In this document: one piece after another, positions 8,340 to 16,356 of the stretch
Position numbering within the stretch: the stretch's first letter is position 1
Layout: every line of letters starts with the position of its first letter
Assembly: GCA_002409745.1 (NCBI GenBank)
Contig: DHOU01000040.1
Location: forward strand, 1-49,695
Length of the DNA: 49,695 nucleotides
Reading direction: 5' to 3'
DNA from: Bacteroidales bacterium UBA5382
GTDB lineage: Bacteria; Bacteroidota; Bacteroidia; Bacteroidales; Dysgonomonadaceae
The notes under the pieces: generated by a model
Database searches by the model: none
Told to the model about the DNA's origin: nothing
The model's input: the letters and a program-made list of their open reading frames with translations, nothing else
Position numbers and translations under genes: made by a program

Positions 8340-9623
8340 TCACTTTGTCTCCCGATCCTTTTTATCACCCCAAAGCCGTTTCATCCACTCGGCGAGTTTT
8401 GTCTCCGCGGCATTCTGCTGCGGCTCCCAGAACCGTTTGCCTTTTACTTCCCGCGGCAGGTATTCCTGTTGAACAAAGTTATTTTCGAAATCGTGGGCAT
8501 ATTGGTAACTCTTGCCGTAATCGAGCTCTTTCATCAATGCCGTAGGGGCATTCCGCAAATGCAACGGCACCGGCAGATTGCCCGTTTCCCCGACGAGGGC
8601 GATGGCTTTATCGATGGATAGATACGCCGAATTGCTTTTGGGCGAGGTGGCCAGATAAACCGTTGTTTCGGCCAAAACGATGCGCCCTTCGGGCCACCCG
8701 ATTTTTTGCAGCGTGTCGAAACAGGCGTTCGCCAACAGTAACGCGTTCGGATTGGCCAGCCCGATATCCTCCGCCGCGGAGATCACCAGCCTACGGGCGA
8801 TGAACTTCGGATCTTCGCCTCCGGCAACCATCCGCGCCAACCAATAAATCGCCGCATCGGGATCGCTCCCCCGAATGGATTTAATAAAAGCCGAAATAAT
8901 ATCGTAGTGCATCTCACCACCCTTATCGTAGGCTGCCGGATTTTCCTGCAACCGCTCCGTCACACGCTTATCGGTGATGACGATCGGTTCGGTTACTTCG
9001 GCCGAAACAATCAGGTCGAGGATGTTCAGCAATTTACGGGCGTCCCCTCCCGAAAAACGGAACAGAGCGCCCGTTTCCTTCACCTCGATATGCTTTTCTT
9101 TCAAAACGATATCTTCACTCAGCGCCCGGTCGAGCAAGCGTTGCAGGTCTTTCTTCTCCATCGGCTTCAGCACATACACCTGGCAACGCGACAACAACGG
9201 GCGGATCACTTCGAAAGAAGGATTTTCGGTAGTCGCTCCTATCAGCGTGATGGCACCCGTCTCCACCGCGCTGAGCAACGAGTCTTGTTGCGACTTGCTG
9301 AAGCGGTGTATTTCGTCGATAAACAGAATGGGGGAAGCCGCTTCGAAAAAGCGGTTATTTTTGGCCTTTTCAATCACCTCGCGCACATCCTTCACGCCGG
9401 AATTGATCGCACTCATTCTGTAAAAAGGCGCCTTCACCGTGTTGGCGATAATGTTGGCAAGCGTGGTCTTTCCGACACCCGGCGGGCCCCAGAAAATAAT
9501 GGAAGGAACTCGTCCGGCATCGATCATTTTGCGCAACACAGCCCCCTTGCCGACCAGATGCGTCTGGCCGATATACTCGTCCAAATTCTGCGGACGTAAC
9601 CGCTCTGCTAAAGGTGGATTCAT
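8340..9623 (-). CDS. rarA: Replication-associated recombination protein A (AAA+ ATPase)
   Basis: A 427-residue clamp-loader-like AAA+ ATPase of the RarA/MgsA/WRNIP1 family, which acts at stalled replication forks. The N terminus MNPPLAERLRPQNLDEYIGQ is diagnostic. Walker A is GPPGVGKT (46-53) and Walker B is FIDE (101-104). The sensor region GATTENPSFEV and the C-terminal tetramerisation region (GSDPDAAIYWLARM, AEDIGLANP) are present. Transcribed alone from a promoter at 9644-9675, converging on the LptD-like gene. Confidence 0.96.
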   Translation of the reverse strand: MNPPLAERLRPQNLDEYIGQTHLVGKGAVLRKMIDAGRVPSIIFWGPPGVGKTTLANIIANTVKAPFYRMSAINSGVKDVREVIEKAKNNRFFEAASPILFIDEIHRFSKSQQDSLLSAVETGAITLIGATTENPSFEVIRPLLSRCQVYVLKPMEKKDLQRLLDRALSEDIVLKEKHIEVKETGALFRFSGGDARKLLNILDLIVSAEVTEPIVITDKRVTERLQENPAAYDKGGEMHYDIISAFIKSIRGSDPDAAIYWLARMVAGGEDPKFIARRLVISAAEDIGLANPNALLLANACFDTLQKIGWPEGRIVLAETTVYLATSPKSNSAYLSIDKAIALVGETGNLPVPLHLRNAPTALMKELDYGKSYQYAHDFENNFVQQEYLPREVKGKRFWEPQQNAAETKLAEWMKRLWGDKKDRETK

Positions 9624-9643
9624 ATTCTCTATAATTTATGACA

Positions 9644-9675
9644 CAAATATACGGGAATTTCGTTCAAAGAGCAAA
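9644..9675 (-). promoter_or_regulatory. Promoter of rarA
   Basis: On the minus strand TTTG (9672-9675) is followed after 20 bases by TATATTTG (9644-9651), a full match to the Bacteroidota consensus. The predicted transcription start is about 14 bases before the rarA ATG. Confidence 0.65.
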
Positions 9676-9888
9676 GGAGAAAGACAAAAGACAAAAAATG
9701 AATCTATTGTCAAAAAGCCCCTTCGACCGATAATCTTTTTCCGTATAAACGCCTTATCATCCAAATCAAAAGCCCCGAAGCCTTTTTATTGCGAACCTGT
9801 CACAGAGATACTTATTTATCAATGCTTTAAACATCAAAATAAGACGAAACAATCTTCCCGGAATGCGTACAAAACAGAAATCTTTCTT

Positions 9889-9896
9889 TATTTTTG
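9889..9896 (+). promoter_or_regulatory. Probable -7 element for the CoA-transferase gene
   Basis: TATTTTTG lies inside an upstream in-frame extension of the downstream gene (possible ATG at 9863). A promoter here excludes that ATG and favours a start at 9920 or 9932. Confidence 0.5.
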
Positions 9897-9931
9897 CAAG
9901 ATGTTCCTGTGAACCGTTAATGATTACCGCA

Positions 9932-11233
9932 ATGAACTGGAGAGAATATCTTGCCATCCATACCTGCACGGCCGAAGAAGCGATAAAAGCCATCCGATCG
10001 GGCGACCATTTGGTATACAGCCATGCCGCCGCATGCCCGTCCACCATCAACAGAGTGTTGATCGACCATAAAGAGGACTACCGCGATGTGTCGATCTTCC
10101 ACATGCTTTATGTGGGCGATGCGGTACATCTGGCTCCCGGCGTAGAAAAACACTTCCGCCTGCGATCGAGCTTCCTTAACGATGTTTCGCGAAAAGCCGT
10201 AGAGGAAGGGCGTGCCGACTTCTACCCATGTTATTTTCAGCAGTTGCCGGCGATGTTCGATATCAAATCGTTTCCGGTGGATGTGGCGGTTATTCAGGTA
10301 ACGCCGCCCGACAACGACGGCTATTGCAGCTTCGGCGTGTCGGTCGATTACATCAAGGCCGCGTGCCGCAATGCCCATACGATTATTGCGGAGATGAACG
10401 ACCGCATGCCCCGTACATTGGGCCCGGAGAATAAAATCGCGGTGACCGACCTGCATTATATTGTGGAAGTATCGCACCCGCTACCTGAAGTACAAAAATC
10501 GACTATCGGCGAACTGGAAAAAAAGATTGCTCATCATTGTTCTTCGTTGATCGATGACGGCGCGACATTGCAAATCGGCATCGGCGCGATCCCCGACGCG
10601 GTGCTGATGCTCCTCGACGACCGGAAAGACCTCGGTATCCATACCGAACTGTTCACTCCGGGAATCGTGGATTTGGTGAAAAAAGGGGTGATTACCGGAA
10701 AACGAAAGACTTTCCATCAAGAAAAGATCATTTACACCTTCCTCATGGGAGACCGGGAAACGTATGATTTCGCCGATAATAACCCCATGCTCGAAGCCTA
10801 TCCGGTGGATTATACCAACAGTCCGTTCAACATTGCGAAGAATGATAAAATGATTGCGCTCAACTCGTGCATCGAGGTGGATTTCAACGGACAGGTGGCG
10901 GCCGAATCCATCGGCTCTTATACTTACAGCGGCACGGGCGGGCAGGTGGATTATGTGCAGGGGGCGCGCCTGTCGAAAGGGGGCAAATCGATTATGGCGC
11001 TCCCGTCGACGGCCGCAGGCGGAACAATATCGAGAATCGTCCCTTTCCTTAAACAAGGAGCTGCGGTAACGACTTCACGCAACGATGTCGATTACATTAT
11101 CACCGAATACGGCATTGCGCATCTTCGCGGACAAAGCCTCCGCGAACGGGCAAAGCAACTGATAGAAATTGCGCATCCCGATTTCAGGGAAGAGCTGGAG
11201 CGAAATTACTTCGCGTTATTCAAACGGAAATAA
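9932..11233 (+). CDS. Acetyl-CoA hydrolase/transferase family CoA-transferase
   Basis: About 433 residues from MNWREYL. Family enzymes move CoA between acyl groups; the compact size and the motif order resemble 4-hydroxybutyrate/butyrate-type transferases more than the longer succinyl-CoA:acetate enzymes. Visible are the CoA-binding LQIGIGAIPDAVL, the ELFTPGIVDLV segment and NSCIEVDFNGQV, where the family's catalytic glutamate lies. A later glycine-rich GSYTYSGTGGQVDYV is also typical. An upstream ATG at 9863 would add a non-conserved, promoter-containing leader, so I rejected it; 9920 is the alternative. The gene stands alone. The acyl substrate cannot be fixed from sequence. Confidence 0.9.
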   Translation: MNWREYLAIHTCTAEEAIKAIRSGDHLVYSHAAACPSTINRVLIDHKEDYRDVSIFHMLYVGDAVHLAPGVEKHFRLRSSFLNDVSRKAVEEGRADFYPCYFQQLPAMFDIKSFPVDVAVIQVTPPDNDGYCSFGVSVDYIKAACRNAHTIIAEMNDRMPRTLGPENKIAVTDLHYIVEVSHPLPEVQKSTIGELEKKIAHHCSSLIDDGATLQIGIGAIPDAVLMLLDDRKDLGIHTELFTPGIVDLVKKGVITGKRKTFHQEKIIYTFLMGDRETYDFADNNPMLEAYPVDYTNSPFNIAKNDKMIALNSCIEVDFNGQVAAESIGSYTYSGTGGQVDYVQGARLSKGGKSIMALPSTAAGGTISRIVPFLKQGAAVTTSRNDVDYIITEYGIAHLRGQSLRERAKQLIEIAHPDFREELERNYFALFKRK

Positions 11234-11269
11234 TTCATCCCTTAATTTGGGCGTTTTCTGCGGAGGAAT

Positions 11270-11521
11270 GGTTCTGACAGCCGTCCCGATCATTCTTACG
11301 CGGTTCCCGACCATTCTTACATGCTTCTTATCCATTCCTACATGCTTACCGGCCATTCCTGCGTACTTCTTATCCATTTCTATACGCTTACCGGCCATTT
11401 CTGCGTGCTTACCGATGATTTCTGCACGTTAATTCATCATTCCTGCATGCTTTTGAGCCATTCCTGCGCGCAAATTCACCATTCCTGCACGCTTAAATTG
11501 GATTCCTGCACATATAAAGGC
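11270..11521. repeat. 21-bp-period intergenic tandem array, about 12 copies
   Basis: The core ATTCCTGCRYRCTT (variants ATTCTTAC, ATTTCTGC) recurs with its first base at 11291, 11312, 11333, 11354, 11375, 11396, 11417, 11438, 11459, 11480 and 11501, exactly 21 bases apart, with a degenerate copy at 11270. Units diverge from each other but the spacing does not. The array fills the gap between the convergent CoA-transferase and hemN genes. Because 21 is a multiple of 3, both strands give heptad-like open frames; the minus strand repeats a K-H/R-A/V-G-M pattern. I find no start signal for a real gene. Confidence 0.9.
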
Positions 11522-11531
11522 GGGACTCGAC

Positions 11532-12899
11532 TCAGAGTGATTTGGAAAATTTCTTGTCCGAATGGAGCATCAATTTATCCAATGCCGCCGCGACATTACG
11601 CACAAAGGGCGCCGCTTCGGGTAGGACATGAATAGCCGTTTCATCAAAAACAAGGATTCCGTCATCGGCGAAAGCCTTCAATACCTGTTCATCATAATGG
11701 ATCGCCTGCTTCACCTGCCCGACAGGAACGCCCGCAGAAGAAGCGACCTCTTCCCAATTCACCGAATAATTACACATCAAGGTAGAGATAACCTCCCGGG
11801 CAAGTTGCTCTTCGCGGTTCAGCGAATAACCTTTCAGTACGGGCAGGCGGCCGGCATTCACCATCGAGATATAGGTGTCGAGATCTTTCACATTCTGGCT
11901 GTACGAGTTGGATAACTGGCTGATGCCGGTCACTCCGAAAGCATACACCTGCCCGGTGGTGTGACGGGTGCAATACCCCTGAAAGTTACGGGCAAGCGTT
12001 TTTTCCTGCAACGCATGATAAAGCTCATCGTCGGGCAGCACAAAATGATCCATGCCGATGGCTTTATAACCGGCATGCGTAAGGATAGAGGCGGCATCGT
12101 CAAACAGGTTGCTCTTCAGGACAGGCCCGGGCAAGCCGGCGACTTCCAGCTTCTTTTGCAACGGATTGACCCATGGTACATGAGCATACGAAAAAGTAAC
12201 GATCCGATCGGGCTGTATGTCGACGGCATGACGGATGCTTTCCGAAAAAGACTCCCTCGTTTGCAACGGCAGGCCGTAGATAAAGTCGAAATTCACCGAC
12301 ACTTGCTTTTCGCGGAGCCAGCCCACAATATCCTCCAGCGGCAGGCGGCTGCCCTTGCGGCGGGTGGTTCGCAACACTTCTTCCTTAAAATCCTGAATGC
12401 CGATACTCACGCGGTTAAAACCGATATCCGGCAAGGTTTTCCAATACGTTTCATCCATATATCCCGGATGACATTCGATCGCAATTTCAGGTTGATCGAT
12501 ACAATCGAACTCCGAAAGAACGATTTCATTCAGTTCCTGTAGAAAAGAGGCCGGCTGGGAAGTGGGCGTTCCGCCGCCGTAGTGTATTTGAGAAATCTTC
12601 CGGCCGTGCGATAATAACGGCAACACGAGGCGCATCTCTTTTTTCAATGCTTCCCGGTATGCTTCGACGCTCGCGGGGCTTCGGAGAAGCATGGCGTTAC
12701 AGCCGCAATAGTAACACATCCGGAAGCAAAAGGGGATATGGATATAGATGGAAATGTGCTGAGGGGAAGCGTCATTCGAAGCGATCACCGCTTCCCTGTA
12801 CGATTCGGCGGTAAAGGAATCGTTGAAATAGTTCGCCGGCGGATAACTGGTATATCTCGGTACGGGAACACTATACTTTTGAATGATTTCTTGATTCAT
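11532..12899 (-). CDS. hemN: Oxygen-independent coproporphyrinogen III oxidase
   Basis: A radical SAM enzyme of 455 residues that decarboxylates coproporphyrinogen III to protoporphyrinogen IX without oxygen. The N terminus YSVPVPRYTSYPPANYF is diagnostic for true HemN as opposed to HemW. The cluster cysteines are C58, C62 and C65 (CFRMCYYC). GGGTPT and the C-terminal HemN domain (YSLNREEQLAREVISTLMCN) are present. Its ATG overlaps the upstream MFS gene by four bases. It is therefore the third gene of a TonB receptor, permease, hemN operon and shares that operon's regulation. Confidence 0.95.
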   Translation of the reverse strand: MNQEIIQKYSVPVPRYTSYPPANYFNDSFTAESYREAVIASNDASPQHISIYIHIPFCFRMCYYCGCNAMLLRSPASVEAYREALKKEMRLVLPLLSHGRKISQIHYGGGTPTSQPASFLQELNEIVLSEFDCIDQPEIAIECHPGYMDETYWKTLPDIGFNRVSIGIQDFKEEVLRTTRRKGSRLPLEDIVGWLREKQVSVNFDFIYGLPLQTRESFSESIRHAVDIQPDRIVTFSYAHVPWVNPLQKKLEVAGLPGPVLKSNLFDDAASILTHAGYKAIGMDHFVLPDDELYHALQEKTLARNFQGYCTRHTTGQVYAFGVTGISQLSNSYSQNVKDLDTYISMVNAGRLPVLKGYSLNREEQLAREVISTLMCNYSVNWEEVASSAGVPVGQVKQAIHYDEQVLKAFADDGILVFDETAIHVLPEAAPFVRNVAAALDKLMLHSDKKFSKSL

Positions 12900-14122
12900 G
12901 ATGTATGCCTGACTTTTTTACGCCCGAAGGCAATCAATAAATAACTCAGCGAGACGAAAGCAATGCCGGTCTCGATAAGAAACAACGTACCGTAACCGAA
13001 CATGCCGGCCAGCTTGCCGGCTACAATCGCCATCAACATCCCGCTGAAATGCGTGATAACGGTTTGTATCGTGAAGTCGGTTCCTTCGTACCCCTTCCGC
13101 ACGCAATCCATCGAAGTCGTATAAACGACAATCGTCGCCAGCCCGTAACTGCCCCAAAGCAACGAGATGCCGAAGTGCAGCGTGGCGGTATTTACCGGCA
13201 GCATTGCCACCAACAGATAGAAATAGGCTGCCGTAAGAAGAACGAGGAAAGCGAATAACGCCCGGGCGGTCCTCCGACCGATTTTCCTGACGATGAAACC
13301 TCCCGCGAAGGAGGCGATGCAACCGACCGATGTGCCTACGATGCCCGACATGATGCCGATTTGCCTGACGGAATATCCGTAGTCCACGAGCATCGGCTTC
13401 AGCATGGCCAGTATGCCGATAATGCCGGCATTATACAAAAAGAGAAAGACAACCTGCTTCCAGATGTTCTTCTGCTTGAAAAATCCGAACAGGTCGTCGG
13501 GATTGGGCTTCGGCATTTTTTTCTTCGAAATGGGCTTTTCCAAATGCTTTTCCTTGAAGAAAAACAACGGGATAAGCGATAGGACGACAAACAGCGCCAG
13601 ATACGGAAGCAACGAGGCCCATCCGATGCGATGGTATAACAGCAACAACAACCCGCCGCCGACCATCGCCCCGCCGAAACTGCCGATGGATTGCATGCTG
13701 TTGACCATGCTCTTGTCTTTTTTACCGAAAGAAACCACGGCAAGGGCGTCGGTGGCGATATCTTGTGTCGCAGAGGCGATGAATGAAGCGATGATCAGCC
13801 CGATAATCAACCACGGCGTCACGTGGAAGTCGAGGAACGACACGGCAAGGATAATGCCGGCATAGATGATTTCGGCCGAAAATATCCACCGTTTATAATC
13901 GTGCAGGCGGAAACACGTGCGGTCTACCGCCGGCGACCAAACGAACTTGAGCACCCACGGCAACTTCATCAGTTGAAGCATCCCGATAATCTCCAGCGGG
14001 AACTGCTGTTGCCGCATAATGACGGGCAATACCGTCGAGAAAAAACTCATCGGGATGGTTTGGGCGATATACAGGCAAAGGAATGTAAACAGCTTTCCTC
14101 CCTTTCGGATGTTCCAACTCAT
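12896..14122 (-). CDS. MFS permease, AmpG/RhtX-like, probably porphyrin or siderophore uptake
   Basis: A 408-residue membrane protein with about 12 hydrophobic segments and MFS character. The N-terminal YIAQTIPMSFFSTVLPVIMR, LPWVLKFVWSPAVDR and the loop TQDIATDALAV resemble the AmpG-related PAT group, which includes single-component siderophore importers of the RhtX/FptX type. It lies 22 bases after the TonB receptor and overlaps hemN (ATGA). I infer that it carries the receptor's ligand across the inner membrane and feeds HemN. Export of a porphyrin or import of muropeptides (true AmpG) are alternatives. Confidence 0.8.
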   Translation of the reverse strand: MSWNIRKGGKLFTFLCLYIAQTIPMSFFSTVLPVIMRQQQFPLEIIGMLQLMKLPWVLKFVWSPAVDRTCFRLHDYKRWIFSAEIIYAGIILAVSFLDFHVTPWLIIGLIIASFIASATQDIATDALAVVSFGKKDKSMVNSMQSIGSFGGAMVGGGLLLLLYHRIGWASLLPYLALFVVLSLIPLFFFKEKHLEKPISKKKMPKPNPDDLFGFFKQKNIWKQVVFLFLYNAGIIGILAMLKPMLVDYGYSVRQIGIMSGIVGTSVGCIASFAGGFIVRKIGRRTARALFAFLVLLTAAYFYLLVAMLPVNTATLHFGISLLWGSYGLATIVVYTTSMDCVRKGYEGTDFTIQTVITHFSGMLMAIVAGKLAGMFGYGTLFLIETGIAFVSLSYLLIAFGRKKVRHTS

Positions 14123-14144
14123 GCGATGTACTCCGTCGTTAGGT

Positions 14145-16244
14145 TTAAATAGAAATCGTCATATCGACTCCGAACGAAAAGGGTTTGGACGGCTGCCCAA
14201 ACCGGTTTTTGCCCATCTCGAAATAATAGGTGACATACTTTTCATTCGTGAGGTTTTTCGCCCATACTTCCACCGATACGCCCTTGCGGATAAACGAAAC
14301 GGTGGCATTTACCTGCGAATAATAGTCTTGCACCGCCTCGTTTTTATCATCCCAATACAATTTGCCGAGCCCGGAATAACGGGCATTCAGTTTTATGCGG
14401 TCGAGCCATTCCCTGTTAACGGGAACGGTATAGTCCGCCGCTACCGATACCGTATTGCGAGGCACCAAAGATAAGAAATTTCCGCTATAATCGATGCCCG
14501 CGCTCTCGTTATATACATAATCCTTAAACACCGCATGCGTATAGCCGTAGTTCACATGCAGCCCGAGCGCCTTCGAGGGGAAAGCCGAAGCCGATATTTC
14601 CAGCCCTTTGCTTGCTGACTTTCCCGCATTACGCAGTTTAAAGCCTTGTTCGGAAGCGCGCCGCTGTGTGATTTGCTGGTCGGTCCAGTCGATGTAAAAC
14701 AAGCTGGCATCGGCATGCAGCCGGCCGTCGAAGAACACGCCTTTGGCGCCCGCCTCGTAACTCCAGCTATGCTCCGGCTTGAACACGCGGTCTTTTTCTT
14801 CCTCCGCCGTAGTGTTGAAGCCTCCCGCTTTGTAGCCTTTCGTGGCGGACAGGTAGGCCAGGCGGTCGGCGGTGAAATTGTATTGCAGCGAAAATTTAGG
14901 GGTAACTTGATGGTACACATCGCGGCCCGTGACGGGGCTTTGGTTTTCTTCGACACCACTTTTCGAAAAGGTTTTGGTCCGATTCTCCATCGTTATTTTC
15001 TCCCGATCGTAACGCACGCCGACGGTCGCAGACAGGCCTTCGAAGAACAGGTCGTTCAACGTCGATTGATGATACAGCGCGAAGCCGGTGGTGGGAGTTG
15101 TTACCGAAGTGACCTTCAGGCTATCCGAAAAAGCGCGGTATTCGATATCGTTGGTTTGGGAATAATTCTGCCGGAACGCAAACACGCCGAACTGCCAATC
15201 GTATTTCTTTTTCCCGACGGACTGTATATTGGTTTCGTGCGAAACCATCTGCTGCCGGTGCGTGAACGTCACGAAAAGAGCGTCGTTAGGCGTAAAATCC
15301 TGGTCGATGCCCTGCTTTCCGTCGAAGTACTGAAAAGAGGTTTGCGACCCCAACCGGAACGAAGGGGCGGCATATTCCACGGTCAGCCCGTTGTTCGACA
15401 GGTGCCTTCGGTAATACGACGGGGCATTGTAATCGACCTTATCGACCGTGTTGCGCTCCGCATCGTAGATACCGTAGGGATAGGCCTGCTGGTCGGAATA
15501 CTCATACGCCGACGTCAGGTAAGCCGTCAACTGCGGGCGGATATTCCATCCCAAACGGACGCGGCCGGTCGCCACATCCATGGCATCGGCGTTTTCACCG
15601 TTATATTCGTTTTTGATATAGCCGCCCGTCTTGTTATAACTGCCCGACAAGGAATAACCGAAGCGCCCGCCGATGTTTCCGATATGGGATGCGGCCGCCT
15701 TGTAATTGCCGTGACTGCCGGCAGAGAACTGCATGGTCGACCCCTTGCTGCGAAAAGGCGATTGGGTATATACGTTGATGATTCCGCCCATGGTATTGCG
15801 CCCGTACAAGGTGCCTTGAGGCCCCCGCAGCACTTCGATGCGTTCGATGTTTTGCAGATGAAAATCGAACGAGGAACGGTCGAAATAGGGAATGCCGTCT
15901 ACATAAAGCCCTACCGACGGCGCGTTGATGCGCGAGCCGATACCGCGGACATACACGGGCGAAGTCAGTTTGGAACCATATTCAGGCATAAAGAAATTGG
16001 GGATGAAGCCGTTCAGGTCTTTGAGGTTATAGATATTGCTTTCCGCAATCATCTGCCCGGACAACTGCGTGGCCGACACCGGCTGCACCGTCAAGTCCTT
16101 TCCTCCTTTAACACCTACAATCACCACTTCATGAATGTTATACGACAGCGCGACAGAATCCTCCGCAAGCGGTGCGTCCTTCTCCTTAGCCTGTATCGCA
16201 AGGGCGAACACGATTCCCAATGGAAGCAAAAATCCTTTTTTCAT
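14145..16244 (-). CDS. TonB-dependent outer-membrane receptor of the porphyrin locus
   Basis: About 699 residues from MKKGFLLPLG. It has a signal peptide followed directly by a plug domain (VVIVGVKGG, then YVRGIGSRINAPSVGLYVDG and RIEVLRGPQGTLYGRNTMGG) and a 22-strand-type barrel ending in a C-terminal segment with FGVDMTISI. There is no N-terminal carboxypeptidase-like repeat, so it is not a SusC-type receptor. Upstream in-frame ATGs at 16259 and 16298 are less likely because the -7 element is at 16264-16271. First gene of the receptor, permease, hemN operon. The ligand is inferred to be a porphyrin or heme from this context. I see no HmuY-like lipoprotein partner. Confidence 0.93.
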   Translation of the reverse strand: MKKGFLLPLGIVFALAIQAKEKDAPLAEDSVALSYNIHEVVIVGVKGGKDLTVQPVSATQLSGQMIAESNIYNLKDLNGFIPNFFMPEYGSKLTSPVYVRGIGSRINAPSVGLYVDGIPYFDRSSFDFHLQNIERIEVLRGPQGTLYGRNTMGGIINVYTQSPFRSKGSTMQFSAGSHGNYKAAASHIGNIGGRFGYSLSGSYNKTGGYIKNEYNGENADAMDVATGRVRLGWNIRPQLTAYLTSAYEYSDQQAYPYGIYDAERNTVDKVDYNAPSYYRRHLSNNGLTVEYAAPSFRLGSQTSFQYFDGKQGIDQDFTPNDALFVTFTHRQQMVSHETNIQSVGKKKYDWQFGVFAFRQNYSQTNDIEYRAFSDSLKVTSVTTPTTGFALYHQSTLNDLFFEGLSATVGVRYDREKITMENRTKTFSKSGVEENQSPVTGRDVYHQVTPKFSLQYNFTADRLAYLSATKGYKAGGFNTTAEEEKDRVFKPEHSWSYEAGAKGVFFDGRLHADASLFYIDWTDQQITQRRASEQGFKLRNAGKSASKGLEISASAFPSKALGLHVNYGYTHAVFKDYVYNESAGIDYSGNFLSLVPRNTVSVAADYTVPVNREWLDRIKLNARYSGLGKLYWDDKNEAVQDYYSQVNATVSFIRKGVSVEVWAKNLTNEKYVTYYFEMGKNRFGQPSKPFSFGVDMTISI

Positions 16245-16263
16245 CAGCCAACTTTTCATCTTG

Positions 16264-16295
16264 CAAAAGTACACAAATAAAAAACAGCGCACAAT
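16264..16295 (-). promoter_or_regulatory. Promoter of the TonB receptor operon
   Basis: On the minus strand ATTG (16292-16295, three of four bases of TTTG) is followed after 20 bases by TACTTTTG (16264-16271). The -33 region lies inside the left arm of the palindrome at 16291-16314, so a protein bound there would block this promoter. Confidence 0.55.
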
Positions 16296-16314
16296 CACTA
16301 CTTATAGTGATTGT
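16291..16314. promoter_or_regulatory. 24-bp palindromic operator candidate between the receptor operon and hemG
   Basis: Perfect 10-base arms, ACAATCACTA (16291-16300) and TAGTGATTGT (16305-16314), are separated by CTTA. The site lies in the roughly 110-base divergent intergenic region of the porphyrin locus and covers the -33 box of the receptor promoter. It does not match the classical Fur box as I know it. It is probably the binding site of a dimeric iron- or heme-responsive regulator. Confidence 0.65.
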
Positions 16315-16344
16315 TATCCTGCGGCATATCCAAAAGATTTATTC

Positions 16345-16352
16345 TATCTTTG
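16345..16352 (+). promoter_or_regulatory. -7-like element directly before hemG
   Basis: TATCTTTG lies only four bases before the hemG ATG at 16357. If it is the real -7 element, transcription would start at or within the start codon and the mRNA would be leaderless. Confidence 0.35.
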
Positions 16353-16356
16353 CGGC

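Noticed and set aside
9863..9931. Earlier start codon for the CoA-transferase
   Set aside because: The extension includes a -7 promoter element and has no resemblance to the family N terminus.
11216..11398. Minus-strand 60-codon heptad-repeat peptide gene
   Set aside because: Its pattern follows simply from a 21-base repeat; the repeat reading is broken by a stop further upstream and no promoter or ribosome site is seen.
11270..11521. CRISPR array
   Set aside because: Period is 21 bases with degenerate units and no alternation of conserved repeats with unique spacers; no cas genes nearby.
14646..16280. Long plus-strand frame opposite the TonB receptor (about 544 codons)
   Set aside because: Antisense shadow of a receptor with clear plug and barrel motifs; the frame has no family signature and no promoter.
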